Assembly: GCF_963678635.1 (NCBI RefSeq)
Contig: NW_026971222.1
Location: 1-28,905 of the forward strand
Direction: 5' to 3'
Origin: Symsagittifera roscoffensis
Lineage: Eukaryota > Xenacoelomorpha > Acoela > Convolutidae
DNA length: 28,905 nt
Below are positions 1 through 10,839 of this stretch, in pieces. Within the stretch, counting starts at the first letter, position 1. Each line of letters starts with the position of its first letter. The notes below the pieces were generated by a model that had not been told where the DNA came from, did not search any database, and saw nothing but the letters and a program-made list of their open reading frames with translations. The position numbers were made by a program, and so were the translations under genes.

Positions 1-19
1 TTTCGAGGCTCTCATAAAA
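1..19 (+). CDS. Possible 3' end of an exon cut by the window edge
   Basis: The first 19 bases end directly at a consensus splice donor (AAAA|GTAAGTTAC, GT at 20-21). In one frame the bases read F-E-A-L-I-K. Nothing upstream is visible, so neither family nor frame can be established. It is listed only because the donor matches the consensus well and another candidate + strand exon follows at 2359. Confidence 0.15.
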
Positions 20-2358
20 GTAAGTTACTTTGAGCTAGCTTTGCTGTGACCATTCTGAACATATTGTCCTGGCTCGTTTTTCTACACAAACCCGGGCAAT
101 CGATATTTCAAATTATACTCCATCCAGTCTTGTTAGAGCTACAATGAACGTTTTCGTGAATTTGTTCACTGTTGGCAAAAGTTGTTTTTAATAGGTTGTT
201 TTTTATATCAGAACGTTATTTGGTCAAAAAATTATAGGTCATTTTCACGAGATTTGTTTTTTTTTAAATAAATTGTGTTTACCTAAGCTCGCATACTTTT
301 ACACGAAACTTTAGCTGGAAAATTTGTTGAGAAATCAATTCCAAACAAAACTTGAGAAGCATTCATTTGCAAGATTTACAAAAAAAAATTGTTATTTTGA
401 AAAGTATAAGAGTTTTACAGAATTTGAAGATTTCTCTCAAGCAAAATTCTACTTCTGAATTACCTGAAATTGGTGCGAAAAGAAATCATTATCATTTGAT
501 AAATGTTTTTTGCACATTTGCGTATTTTAAAAAACAAGGTTTTCAAATTTATTTTTTTTGAGAAATCACTATACTAATGATATTTCATAGACTATGGAAT
601 GATAGTTACAACAAAATTATTACAAACATAACAAAACAACGCAAAGCAAGGCGCAACACCCGTGATACACAAAAAAAATGGAAGCCACCAATTATCTAAA
701 AAGCAAAAATTGTCGAAAAACTACATCTACAAAAAAAAAGCTCAACCAAAAGCGTCAAATTAGTTTCAGTAAAACTTATCAATTTGCCAGTTAGTCGACC
801 AAATTTGGACTGTTTGGTTTTAAAACACAAATAATTGCCATCTTTTTACACTACGGTCTTACTGACAAGCGTAAAAACGTAAAATGACAAAATATACGAT
901 CGCTAAGATGTTAGAAAATTAGCCGAGACTATTTTACTGAAAAATACGGGGAATTAATCGAATTCAGAACTAGTAAAATTGAGAACTTCAGAACGAATTT
1001 CAGTTTTTGTAAAAACAAATTAAAGGAGAAGGAGTTCCATACTTTGGTATTGATTTCGGTAAAAACTAGCTGCAAACGATAGTCCGACGAATCAACCTTT
1101 TCCCAAAACAATTTTTTTAGTCCTATACATAGAAAAAAACTTTGAAAAATAGGGCTGGATTCAAAGTCCATACCTCAAAAACGAAAAGCACGCACATTGC
1201 CACTGGACCAAATGGGAATGGTTCTTCAATTTTTAAGCCGTATACAAACGCGAGTCCAGAATTTTTCCAGAGCTGGTGGTAAAAAAAATTGTTTGCTGGA
1301 TTTTTTTAAATACAAAATACAAATCACTTGCTCTCACGAGTTTACTAATAACAAAGAAAATCACAAAATTTTTCAATGAAAATCATCATAAAAACCATAA
1401 AAGTTATAACAATCTGAATTATGGTAAAACTTCAATTTTCCACCTACATCATGAGAACAGTTTTCCTTGTAAACGTGAATTCTTTTTGTAATTTTTGTTG
1501 GTGCTACCAAAAAGCATAGATTTACGATCGTCTCGAAAAAGAAACCATTAATATTGTCAGTATAGGAGTTTGAGAAACTTTCAATCAATTTTTGTAGAGA
1601 TTTTAAAACTTTTTCTAGGTAAAAAGGTCATTTAAAATTACTGACTCGTGTATCATTTTGTTATGCCACACTGCTACAATTTTCTAGTTTTCAATTTACA
1701 GTTAGTCACTTTTTTGTCAAGCACGATAGCAATTGTTCAATTTGTACCTATTACTTCATTCTTCTCCAACTGACACAAACTTATCGAAGTTTGAATCATC
1801 TATTTGCATTCAATTGAATCGTTTAACTTTATCGCTAAGTTTTTTGGTAAAATTATTATGAAATATAGCAAATAATTATACTTTTGTGGCAGTGAACTTT
1901 CAAAAATTTTCAATCTTTCAAGCGGCAAACTTTTATTTTGTTCTAACCCCCTGAACATGGGACAGTGGCTCCAGTAGCTTGTTTGGAAAGCAATCAACAT
2001 GAAAACTAAAACGAGCTCTAGCCGATATTGTTATATTTTCTGAGCTGTCTCTAATACCATGTCGAAATATTCTAATCATTTCTGAAGTTGAAAAAGATAC
2101 ATACAAGTTCTAAAATACAAATTGAAATCAAAGCCCAAAATCAGATTTGACTGTAAAAATTAATAAAAAATTTATGAAAAAAATCGGCTGCAATAATCGG
2201 GGGACTTGAAAAACGACATTTTGGGGAAATATATATATTTTTTTCATTTGTTTTATGGCTTTACCGAACTTAACGACACCAAAACAGTCACCTGAAGCTA
2301 AATTAAAGTTAAACTGTCAGATAAATTTATAGACCAAATTTTTCGCCAATTCTCTGAG
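20..2358. other. Anonymous AT-rich DNA, no gene seen
   Basis: This stretch is AT-rich with many A and T runs. The short open frames in it (for example around 929-1171 and 1197-1491) are low-complexity, overlap on opposite strands and lack splice or start context. I recognise no repeat family, RNA gene or domain. It would be consistent with an intron between the possible exon end at 1-19 and the exon at 2359. Confidence 0.5.
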
Positions 2359-2463
2359 TTGCTGAGTGAAAAAATGCACCGCTGGATATTTTCATCGGGT
2401 TCCGATGATAACTTCATGACATCTACCAGGGATGGAACAGTTATAATTGATTGGATCATTCAG
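2359..2463 (+). CDS. Candidate internal exon; first part of a possible TIR-like domain
   Basis: The 105-nt open segment (35 codons) is preceded by a pyrimidine-containing tract ending in GAG (non-ideal acceptor) and ends at a textbook donor, ATTCAG|GTGAGT. Its peptide includes WIFSSGSDDNFMTSTRDG followed by TVIIDWIIQ. The exon ends in phase 0, and the next strong + strand acceptor I found (13757) opens a phase-0 frame. In the joined peptide, FMTST would be strand A, RDGTVIIDWIIQ would lead into helix A, and FDVFIEE plus R would be the strand leading to box 2 of a TIR domain (an immune or SARM1-type signalling module). A WD40 blade (DGTVII-D-W) is an alternative reading. Base composition and the donor support coding; the family call is inference from a short stretch. 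Confidence 0.4.
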
Positions 2464-2875
2464 GTGAGTGGAAAAAGTCCCCTTCCCACCCAATTTTCGA
2501 TGCTTCCAGCCATATGGAAAATGCATGAGTCACTTTTTTCATTCAAAAAACTTTTTTCTTCTCTTACGGCCAAAAAGCTATGATATTTTAAGAACATTTA
2601 TCGTTTGGTGAAAATAAGGAAAAAAGATAAAGGCAAAAAAAATTTGTTCCAGCGGAAACAAAAAAAAACAAAAGTTTTTATGTGCAGTCTGTCCGCCGAT
2701 CTTTGAGCAAGAAGCACGGAATTTCTACCTTTGATTCCGGCTAAAGTCATCACAACATGCTGAGCATGAATGAGAAGCCAAACCTCGGCAAGGTTTCATG
2801 ATAAAAAGTATTCTACCTTGTCCTTTTTTTATCTGAACTTGGAAGAAACGGACGGTATAATATTGATAGGGTCTT
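2464..2875. other. Intron-like sequence, nothing recognised
   Basis: AT-rich sequence follows the donor at 2464. The open frame continues briefly past the donor, then stops at 2581-2583. I see no repeat signature until the Tc-like fragments begin near 2876. Confidence 0.4.
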
Positions 2876-3060
2876 TTTATTTCTTCAGACCAGTTTCGAC
2901 GTTTCAGTCAGGCATTTCTTATATCATCTGAAAAAAATTGAAGCCTTGAGCTCAAAATTAAAAATCCTAATTTGTTCAGGAACTGATGGAACATTTGTGC
3001 TCAGTGTGATTTTTTCTACAGATAAGTTTTGATTTTTTTAATTAGCCACTTTTGAAATGA
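2876..3060 (-). repeat. Degenerate fragments of the Tc-like repeat family
   Basis: Two short stretches (about 2876-2970 and 3005-3055) match the reverse complement of the 3' end of the family seen at 13990-14100, 16710-16970 and, in the same orientation as here, 21990-22110. Shared landmarks are TTCTTCAGACVAGTTTCGAC, a CTGAGCTCAAA-type block, and GATTTTTTCTACAGATAAG followed by TTAGCCA. They are heavily diverged and seem to be two overlapping relics. Confidence 0.4.
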
Positions 3061-3084
3061 TTGTTTTTCTTTCAGTCAAGGCAA

Positions 3085-3388
3085 CAAGACTGCTCATATC
3101 AGGGCAAACTTGTGATTGATTTGCATAGAGTAGTGTTCGCCATACAAATTTGATGAAGTTTTTTCTTAGAAAAAGGAAAACAATTTTTTGAAACCATCCC
3201 TCTCACAAGCTATGTAAAGTGCAAAAAATACTTCCTCTATAGCAAAGTGTTATATATAGTCCAAATAGCATGCATTTAAATCTTGGCTTACCTAATAATA
3301 GAGCGAAATATATAGCGCGTTAATTGTCCCAAGCTGGACAAATTGGCAATCTTTAAACCACCATAATTTTACAAAAAATCATCACAAG
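3085..3388 (+). repeat. Partial Tc-like repeat copy, truncated by a MITE
   Basis: It begins with the family's 5' hairpin end (CAAGACTGCTCATATCAGGG) and later shows the internal landmark GCGAAATATATAGCGCGTTA followed by ATTGTCCCAAGCTGGAC, as in the copies at 15307 and 21971. It stops at the ...AAAATCATCACAAG sequence, where the CAGGGGCGG end of a hAT-type MITE begins. The family consensus would continue with a TCACAGGTGAAAT-like stretch, so the MITE appears to have inserted here. Confidence 0.6.
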
Positions 3389-3561
3389 CAGGGGCGGATT
3401 TGGGGGGAGGGGGGGGGGGGGGGGTGGGCGGGCTTCGGACGCCCTCTTTCCCTCAGGGATTCGACCTCCTGCCGACCCAAAGGGCCCCCCTTTGGTACTT
3501 ATTAAGAAATCCATTTATGGCCGACCGACTTTAAAATTTTATACATTCGGCGCCAATATAT
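3389..3561 (-). mobile_element. hAT-type MITE fragment, interrupted by the LTR
   Basis: It starts with the TIR CAGGGGCGGATTTGGGGG and follows, in reverse orientation, the sequence of the intact copy at 17758-18139: the GGGATTCGACCTCCTGCCGA block, the CCCAAAGGG palindrome, GGCGCCAATATATACTA. A G-run of 16 (3409-3424) replaces the shorter G tract of the intact copy. Homology ends exactly where the first long terminal repeat begins (3562), so the LTR element lies inside or abuts this MITE. I did not find a convincing other half with a matching 8-bp flank. Confidence 0.7.
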
Positions 3562-4372
3562 ACTAGAATTTATATTTGGTTATAAATATAATTCTCTAAT
3601 TCTATGAAATATTCTTAACTAACCAATCATATTCCATAACTAACATTTACACTAATTTGTAAGTGCTGAAACTACTTGTAGTTTCAGCACCAGAGCAATT
3701 TGAATTAAACTTAGAATACAGTTGTTTTCCTTCTGGAAACTAACTCGCATAAACCAGTATACACTAGATCTATTGAGACTAGGAGATATAAGAGTAAGAG
3801 TAAGATTGGTATTGAACTAAGAAATTGCACGAATCTATGCGGCCGAAAATAAGATAGCGTGACGAGCAGACGGTGTACCTTATCTGAAATTACTCTATGA
3901 GTACAGTCAACAGTACATAACTCATGTGGTGCGACCAAAAGTCTCGAACAAGACCTAAACCAATTAGACTTAGAAGAAATAGATTTTAGATTTAGACAAT
4001 TGCAAAACTGCAAAAAGGTTACATGAATTAGACAATTTATTACAAATGTCTCTCCGACTCAATTGATCTCCGCCAATTTTCAAAACAATACGAGAAATAC
4101 CAGGTACTGCGAGAAGACCAAAGACAAGGCACGATCTATGATTAGTAAGAAATCTACCGATTGACTTCTTTATAGTACGACGGAAACTGGAACAAACCTA
4201 TGTATTTAGAATACTTTCCGCAGTAAATTTAATTTTTTATTCATTGACATAAGATTTGAAAAATATCCTTTAGTAACCTTAATGGTGCTAAACCTATTAT
4301 TTGTACCATAACGGCTGATAAAAACAACATCAGTCGTTCTCTTCGAAAATCTGCAGTAATGTAAAACACTTT
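3562..4372 (+). repeat. Long terminal repeat, copy 1 (5')
   Basis: An 811-bp direct repeat of 8647-9460. Both copies run from ACTAGAATTTATATTTGG to CTGCAG..AAAACACTTT. By eye the first 500 bp or so differ at only a handful of positions, while the last 300 bp or so differ about every ten bases. The repeat contains a perfect 13-bp inverted repeat, GTGCTGAAACTAC-TT-GTAGTTTCAGCAC, at 3663-3690. It is followed by a gag-like coding relic, which is why it is read as an LTR. Clear TG...CA ends and a tRNA primer site are not evident at these borders, so the true LTR may be shorter, with shared flanks. Short open frames on its minus strand are not genes. Confidence 0.65.
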
Positions 4373-4638
4373 GAAAAAATAATTTATTGAATAAAAATAC
4401 AAAAATTTGTTGAAACAAAAAATCATCGTTTATTTTAATAATCCGTCATATCATATCTTTATCCAAGCTTCATCACCTAAAAAATAGCAGCAAATAACGC
4501 AAAGCAAACATCATCCTAAACCCTAACTTTAAAACCTTTACATTGAATTTTATCAAGGCTTATCCTTGTTTTCTCTTAAAATTATCTCAACTTAAATAAC
4601 TGATCATCAAGGCTTTCCTTGAATCAAATAGAACAATT
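4373..4638 (+). other. Retroelement leader with two small hairpins
   Basis: An AT-rich leader between the LTR and the first coding relic. It contains two related small palindromes, CAAGGCTTATCCTTG (4554-4568) and TCAAGGCTTTCCTTGA (4607-4622), about 40 bp apart. I see no obvious tRNA primer-binding site after the LTR end. Confidence 0.35.
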
Positions 4639-7600
4639 TTGTTCCCCACCCCCACATTTTTAAAAAAGACACGAAAAAAGACAATCATAACAAAACAAAA
4701 ACAAATTATCAGAAAACGATTTTCAAAACAAAGAAACGCAGTCTCAGAATCAGACACAAACACAATACAGGAACTTCAAGAATTAAAAGATTCCATTAAA
4801 AAAATAACCCAATTGAGGACCAAACACTTTTTCCGACTCAGAAGCCACAACACCATCATCAATAAAAGGAAAACGCAAAATAAAAAAATCATATGTCAAC
4901 AAACCAATACGCCTAGAAAAACTCAATCAACCAATAAGACACATTGAATGTTACACACTAACAGTTTTCAGTTTTACAATATAAAACATGATCGAGTACG
5001 ACGAAAATTTTCATGATAACACAATACTCCCATTTTTTATAAAACCACTGAATGATCCCTCCCGAGGACAACAACATTTTTGCCATAACCTAATTGTAAA
5101 CTTATTTGAAAAAGGAATTAGCACATGTAAACCAAAAATTCGCTGAAGTACAAACAAAACGACAAATCCTAGATCACTACCTAAAAGATATATGTAATAT
5201 CACATCACATTGTGGTATATACACAATCAAAATCGCATCACCAAAACAAAACCACAAAAAACACCAAATACAAACAGACGGTGTAGATATATAAATCTCG
5301 AAAGTTTTTACAGACTGTATAAAAAAAAATACACAACACCAAAATTCACAAAGAGCAAATTCAATATTCACAAACGGTGTATTCTCAATTATTTATATCT
5401 ATCTATCCATACTAGAATTGAAAGAAACACAAGGTGACTCACCAACTCAAACATCCCGACATACAGCGGTAAGACAAGAAATAAGTATTTTCTCAAAATT
5501 TTTAAGCACAATCCGTGAAAACTCACTAATAACGAAATATCACAAAATGTCATACACAATCTACAAAAAAATAAGCATGGTTTATAATTGATTATGTTCT
5601 CCATAATCTTGACCTGGTATCATTGGCAAGAATAGTTGTTCAACCACAAAATTCAGACATTAAAACTATATTGGAAGACGAAACATATTATGTTTGGAAC
5701 CCTGAATGGTCTCAGCCATCATTTATTAATTTACCAGCTGACATCTCAAGTCAAGTAATTTCCACGATTTCCATTAATAGAGATTATGTTAGAAAAACTC
5801 CACATACTATTGATGCAACACCTATAAACTATAATTCAACATTCACAAATAGAGAAGGAAATAATAGTTTAATTTCTACATTTATTCACCAAGAAAAATT
5901 AAATGGAACAAGAAATCTTACACAAAAAGATATCCAAACCCCGTCACATTTCGTAAATGAATAAATAGTTGAAACAATGCCAACACCGACACAACAAAGC
6001 ATTTCTCCTATTCAACCAACACTTACAACTCCAAAAAATAAAAACACAGTAGTTCCACAAACAAACAATCGACAGTGAAACCTTCAGTTATTCCAAAATA
6101 TTCACAGATGGACTATCAAACATTTAGACCAGTAACAACATGAAGACAAACAAATAAGCAAAAGACATCAAATAGAAATATATTCCCAGATCATTACTGT
6201 AATTTTTTTCCAAAAATCCAAAACAAAAAAACCCCCCAATACGAATAGTCAAAATCAATCGCAATCACAAAATCAAAATGTACCACAACAAGCTTCTCAA
6301 TCAGTATTCTTTAACGATCAGCCACGAGCTACACTGGATCGTAGCAAAAATTATCCGTTTTTCCATGAAAATAAAAACATAGCAAACAAACATCAGGTTA
6401 GGAAGCAACCACATCACTCAGAAGACGATGAATATTATCATCAAAATCAATGACTTAACACAAGCAATCATCAAAAAAACTGGAACATCGATCAACCAGA
6501 TTCAACCAGATCTTTTTGAGCCATATACACGAAACGAAAAAAGGCAAACAAGACATCACCCAACCTCATACAATATTAATTTTCAATCACAAAACCCAGT
6601 GAATACACAAAATTATCAACCAACTCAAATGCAAAATGAAATTCCACTACCATATTATCTACAACAACATGAAATAACAAAAACTCAACTTACATATTTT
6701 TCTCAAGTACCAAATGCCGCAGAATCACTACAAATGTTAATCAATCCATACCTTATGGGTAGATCCTCAATATCTTCAAAAAAGCCATTAATGGTATTCA
6801 CAGGAACAGATCCCGAAAACTGCGTAGAAGACTATTTAAATGCAGTCACAGCAAATCTGATTTTGAATATAGGTCTTGAACCAGTAAATACACCTCTCCA
6901 TCAAAATTGGGTACATAGACGCACAGCTCTAATCCAAACCACACTTGATGGCGCAGCCCAAAAATGGTTTTCAGTTTTACCTATATATATTAAATCAGAT
7001 TGGAAAAGTTTCACACAAATTTTCAAAAATGTTCGACTCCGAAAGAAACAAACAACACCAAAGAGTTTCATGCAATGAAATTCGTAGAATCCCAAACGAA
7101 ACAAGTAAACAACTAGTAGTAAGAAATGAAACACTAGTAAGAAAAGCATACTCCCTTATTACACATGATTATAAAAAAAAAATTAAGAGAAATATTAATG
7201 ATGACTCTAACACCTCAATTACAAAAAAGAGCATTAAAAAAGATAGCATCACATCCATCTTCAATTTGAGAACCCGATATAGACTTCAGAAAACTGGTAG
7301 ATAAACTAGAACAAGCAGAAATCACTATGAAATTGGAAGAAACAGAAAATTTAAAATTACAATATGTAAATAACATCCAAACCACTACTTTACAAATAAA
7401 TAATATTGATGACTCTGACTCTGAACTAGCTGAGAAAATCACTCAAATATTAAATATATACGAGAAAAATCCAAATTTTAAAGGCAAACCATCATTCAAA
7501 AAATGGTGTAACTATTGCCGTAGATACAAGACAGCATTGCTGAATGTAGAAAATTAACAACAAGATAATCAGAACAAACCACAAAAACACAGAGAGCAAA

Positions 7601-7812
7601 AACAATCATATTACCAATACATGAAAAACAGACTAAAATCTACCAAACAAAAACATTCACAGTAACAACAGTTCAGGAAAACCATTTCTTGATAACTATA
7701 ATGTCTCTAGACAACAATCACCCTAAAGGTATGACTATCGTGGAAGATCTCCAGATCAAATAAATTCATGAAATTTCTCAAAAAATAGATATAGTTGATC
7801 AAACAGTTGATC
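4639..7812 (+). pseudogene. Decayed LTR-retrotransposon gag-like polyprotein
   Basis: Coding-like sequence runs through three frames over this span with many stops and frameshifts. The first part (4639-5437) is Lys/Thr/Gln-rich. An intact 113-residue block at 5623-5964 contains VWNPEWSQPSFINLPAD. A Gln/Asn-rich linker follows, then the gag core at 6428-7557. The last recognisable coding (about 7670-7800, out of frame in places) reads like an Arg/Ser/Asn-rich gag C-terminus (YRGRSP, NRYS). Homology stops at the junction with duplicated segment A at 7813. No protease, reverse transcriptase, RNase H or integrase motif is present before the second LTR, so this copy cannot move on its own. It lies between the two LTRs in the same orientation. 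Confidence 0.7.
6428..7557 (+). pseudogene. gag core (capsid-like) with broken CCHC zinc knuckle
   Basis: This is the best-preserved part of the retroelement. A 216-codon frame (6428-7078) carries the retrotransposon-gag signature: FTGTDPENCVEDYLNAV near residue 123, then RRTALIQTTLDGAAQKWF and SDWKSFTQIFK. The same product continues in another frame from about 7030 (FDSERNKQHQRV, NETSKQLVVRNETLV). It switches to a third frame from 7198 with one in-frame TGA near 7267, up to 7557. The end has WCNYCRRY (7504-7527), the first half of a Cys-x2-Cys-x4-His-x4-Cys knuckle. The His position is changed and the final Cys is reached only after another frame change (SIAEC). The function would have been capsid assembly and RNA binding; here it is non-functional. 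Confidence 0.75.
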
Positions 7813-8595
7813 AAACACTTTTCTTGGAGTTATGAGGAATTGAATTTGGGTTTGTTTTTGGCCAATTTCGGAATAATGAAGCGCGCTATCATTTTTCTGC
7901 AACTAATCATTAATCTTACTAAGTTGCCAGTTCAGACGTTCAAAAATTATGCCACATTGAGTTTTGAATAGCTAATTGGTCCAAATAACGCGTTAGCAAT
8001 AACAAAAACATCACTGTGTACTCGACTTTTTGTCTGGTAGGCAAAGTTGCAAAAAAATGAAGCTTTCAATTTTTTTAACTATCATTCTTTTTAACTGTTA
8101 ATTTTATCAGAAACTGCTTCAAGTACGCTATGGGGCAGTCGAAACCTTCAAGGTTCGCCCTTGTACAATCAGTCTGATAATACGTAATCATACGCTAGAT
8201 AAATTGTTTTGCAATTGGCATAGCGTGTTAGGCGGAACTTTTTTTCAAAAATTGCATCAATTTTTAAACCGAACAAAAAGTTTTCTTAGACTTTCAAAAG
8301 CAGGTGGGTTATTTATCGATGTGCCTTGATACGAGCAGCCAGGAACAAAAATCATGAATTATATAACAAATCAATAGCGCTTGGGACCTGTAGAAAAGCT
8401 AACTTAAAAACAGGAGCCTCTCGCCCCTCATGAGTTTAACCACCCCGACTCTGACCACCATAAAGGTCCTATTTTACTCGAATTTTTGGCAAACCAACCC
8501 AAATAAATTTCTGGAGTCAATTTTTAGCCGTCAACTTCTGCTTATTTTGAAGAATGCGCGTCAAAAAAAATGCAATTTTAACTGTTGGCGAAGAA
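7813..8595 (+). repeat. Duplicated segment A, copy 1
   Basis: A 783-bp segment repeated almost exactly at 9452-10235; I count fewer than ten differences by eye. It begins within AAACACTTTTCTTGG, whose AAACACTTT is also the last bases of the LTR, and ends at CTGTTGGCGAAGAA. Inside, near 8128-8185, is a diverged, reverse-oriented trace of the Tc-like family end (GGGGCAGTCGAAACC, GGTTCGCCCTTGTAC), and an AACGCGTTAGC stretch resembles the same family's interior. It has no gag or pol coding. Its open frame at 8430-8651 is not supported as a gene. Confidence 0.8.
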
Positions 8596-8646
8596 ATTTA
8601 AAAACTAAAAACTCTCTAAACACCGGATGGGTGGAACCAGTTCTAA
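8596..8646. other. Short unique spacer between segment A and LTR copy 2
   Basis: Fifty-one bases present only here, in the position where a polypurine tract would normally precede a 3' LTR. The stretch is A-rich then mixed (GGATGGGTGGAACCAG), with only a weak purine bias. Confidence 0.3.
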
Positions 8647-9460
8647 ACTAGAATTTATATTTGGTTATAAATACAATTCTCTAATTCTATGAAATATTCT
8701 TAACTAACCAATCATATTCCATAACTAACATTTACACTAATTTGTAAGTGCTGAAACTACTTGTAGTTTCAGCACCAGAGCAATTTGAATTAAACTTAGA
8801 ATACAGTTGTTTTCCTTCTGGAAACTAACTCGCATAAACCAGTAAACACTAGATCTATTGAGACTAGGAGATATAAGAGTAAGATTAAGATTGGTATTGA
8901 ACTAAGAAATTGCACGAATCTATCCGGCCGAAAATAAGATAGCGTGACGAGCAGACGGTGTACCTTATCTGAAATTACTCTATGAGTACAGTCAACAGTA
9001 CATAACTCATGTGGTGCGACCAAAAGTCTCGAACAACACCTAAACTAACTTAGACTTAGAAGAAATAGATTTTAGATTTAGACAATGGCAAAATTTCAAA
9101 AATGTTACATGAAAAAGACAATTCGTCTCTCAAGAAATGTCTCTCCGAATCAATAGATCTCCGCCAATTTCCAAAACAATACGAGAAATACCAGGTATTA
9201 CGAGAAGACCAAGGACAAGGCACGATCTACGATTAGTAAGAAATCTACCAATTGACTTCATGATAGTACGACAGAAACTGGAACAAACCTATGTATTTAG
9301 AATCCTTTCCGCAGTAAATTTTAATTTTTTTCAATGACATAAGATTTGAAAAAAATCCTTCAGAACCTTAATGGTGCTAAACTATTATTTATACAATAAC
9401 GGCTGATTAAAACAACACAAGTCGTTCTCTCCAAAAATCTGCAGCAAATTAAAACACTTT
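8647..9460 (+). repeat. Long terminal repeat, copy 2
   Basis: An 814-bp direct repeat of 3562-4372, including the same 28-bp palindrome near 8749-8776. It is flanked on both sides by copies of segment A rather than by gag/pol on the left and unrelated host DNA on the right, which is not the normal arrangement for a 3' LTR. Differences from copy 1 are concentrated after about 9040. Confidence 0.65.
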
Positions 9461-10235
9461 TCTTGGAGTTATGAGGAATTGAATTTGGGTTTGTTTTTGG
9501 CCGATTTCGGAATAATGAAGCGCGCTATCATTTTTCTGCAACTAATCATTAATCTTACTAAGTTGCCAGTTCAGACGTTCAAAAATTATGCCACATTGAG
9601 TTTTGAATAGCTAATTGGTCCAAATAACGCGTTAGCAATAACAAAAACATCACTGTGTACTCGACTTTGTGTCTGGTAGGCAAAGTTGCAAAAAAATGAA
9701 GCTTTCAATTTTTTTAACTATCATTCTTTTTAACTGTTAATTTTATCAGAAACTGCTTCAAGTACGCTATGGGGCAGTCGAAACCTTCAAGGTTCGCCCT
9801 TGTACAATCAGTCTGATAATACGTAATTATACGCTAGATAAATTGTTTTGCAATTGGCATAGCGTGTTAGGCGGAACTTTTTTTCAAAAATTGCATCAAT
9901 TTTTAAACCGAACAAAAAGTTTTCTTAGACTTTCAAAAGCAGTTGGGTTATTTATCGATGTGCCTTGATACGAGCAGCCAGGAACAAAAATCATGAATTA
10001 TATAACAAATCAATAGCGCTTGGGACCCTGTAGAAAAGCTAACTTAAAAACAGGAGCCTCTCGCCCCTCATGAGTTTAACCACCCCGACTCTGACCACCA
10101 TAAAGGTCCTATTTTACTCGAATTTTTGGCAAACCAACCCAAATAAATTTCTGGAGGCGTTTTTTAGCCGTCAACTTCTGCTTATTTTGAAGAATGCGCG
10201 TCAAAAAAAATGCAATTTTAACTGTTGGCGAAGAA
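9452..10235 (+). repeat. Duplicated segment A, copy 2
   Basis: A 784-bp near-identical copy of 7813-8595. Differences include CCGATTT for CCAATTT near 9502, GTGTCTGG for TGTCTGG near 9668, an extra C in GGGACCCTG near 10027 and GGAGGCGTT for GGAGTCAAT near 10155. After 10235 the sequence (ATCTTTGAGC...) departs from copy 1. The high identity indicates a recent duplication relative to the much more decayed gag region. Confidence 0.8.
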
Positions 10236-10839
10236 TCTTTGAGCAAAATATGCCTGCTTCTGTTTCCGGGTCAAAGTTTACTGGGGCAGAGCGAGGTTTA
10301 GTTTCAGACTGACGAATCTGCCGATGACTTTTAAAAAACACCCCGAAGGATCAACGCTAATATCGGGTAATTTGGAGAATGCGTTGAAGATGGGCGGACT
10401 TGTTTCGTGAAATAGCCAGGACTGGTATATGAAAAAAGTTAGCAGTGCTGATTTTTTTAAAATGTCAAGTTTTCAATAGGTGTAGCATAAAATCAATCGG
10501 CGATAGAAATCAGCTTTCTATGAGGATAACACAGATTCGTAGAGACTTATACCACTGAATGGCAAAATAGCTCAAAGGACATACAATCTATCTTCCATTT
10601 CGATTTCTTAAATTTTACAAGCATCAAAAAATTTACCCAGGACCGACTTCAATGAGGCTGATTCAGTCAGAGTACCAGACCTAAATTTTGCGAAGCCTCA
10701 CGAGAACCTTGGCAAACTGTCTCAACGAAGACACAAGTGTGAATATTGATGCAATCACGCCTTTTCTCAGTGCTTCAATCGGAAAACTACCCAAATTTTC
10801 CGCCAGTGAACCTCTTCTTAAAGGAGGAAACGTTTCAAC
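10236..10839. other. No gene or known repeat recognised
   Basis: Mixed-composition sequence continuing from segment A copy 2. Overlapping open frames near 10688-10958 run into MITE-like sequence and have no start or splice context. The GC content is slightly higher than neighbouring DNA, but I see no motif I can name. Confidence 0.4.

Noticed and set aside
3711-4013. 100-codon minus-strand frame and its near copy at 8796-9023
   Set aside because: Both are antisense readings of the LTR; conservation is due to the repeat, and there is no motif.
10070-10312. Open frame shared by both copies of segment A (also 8430-8651)
   Set aside because: The frame changes end between copies, starts mid-repeat and shows no domain; shared only because the DNA is duplicated.
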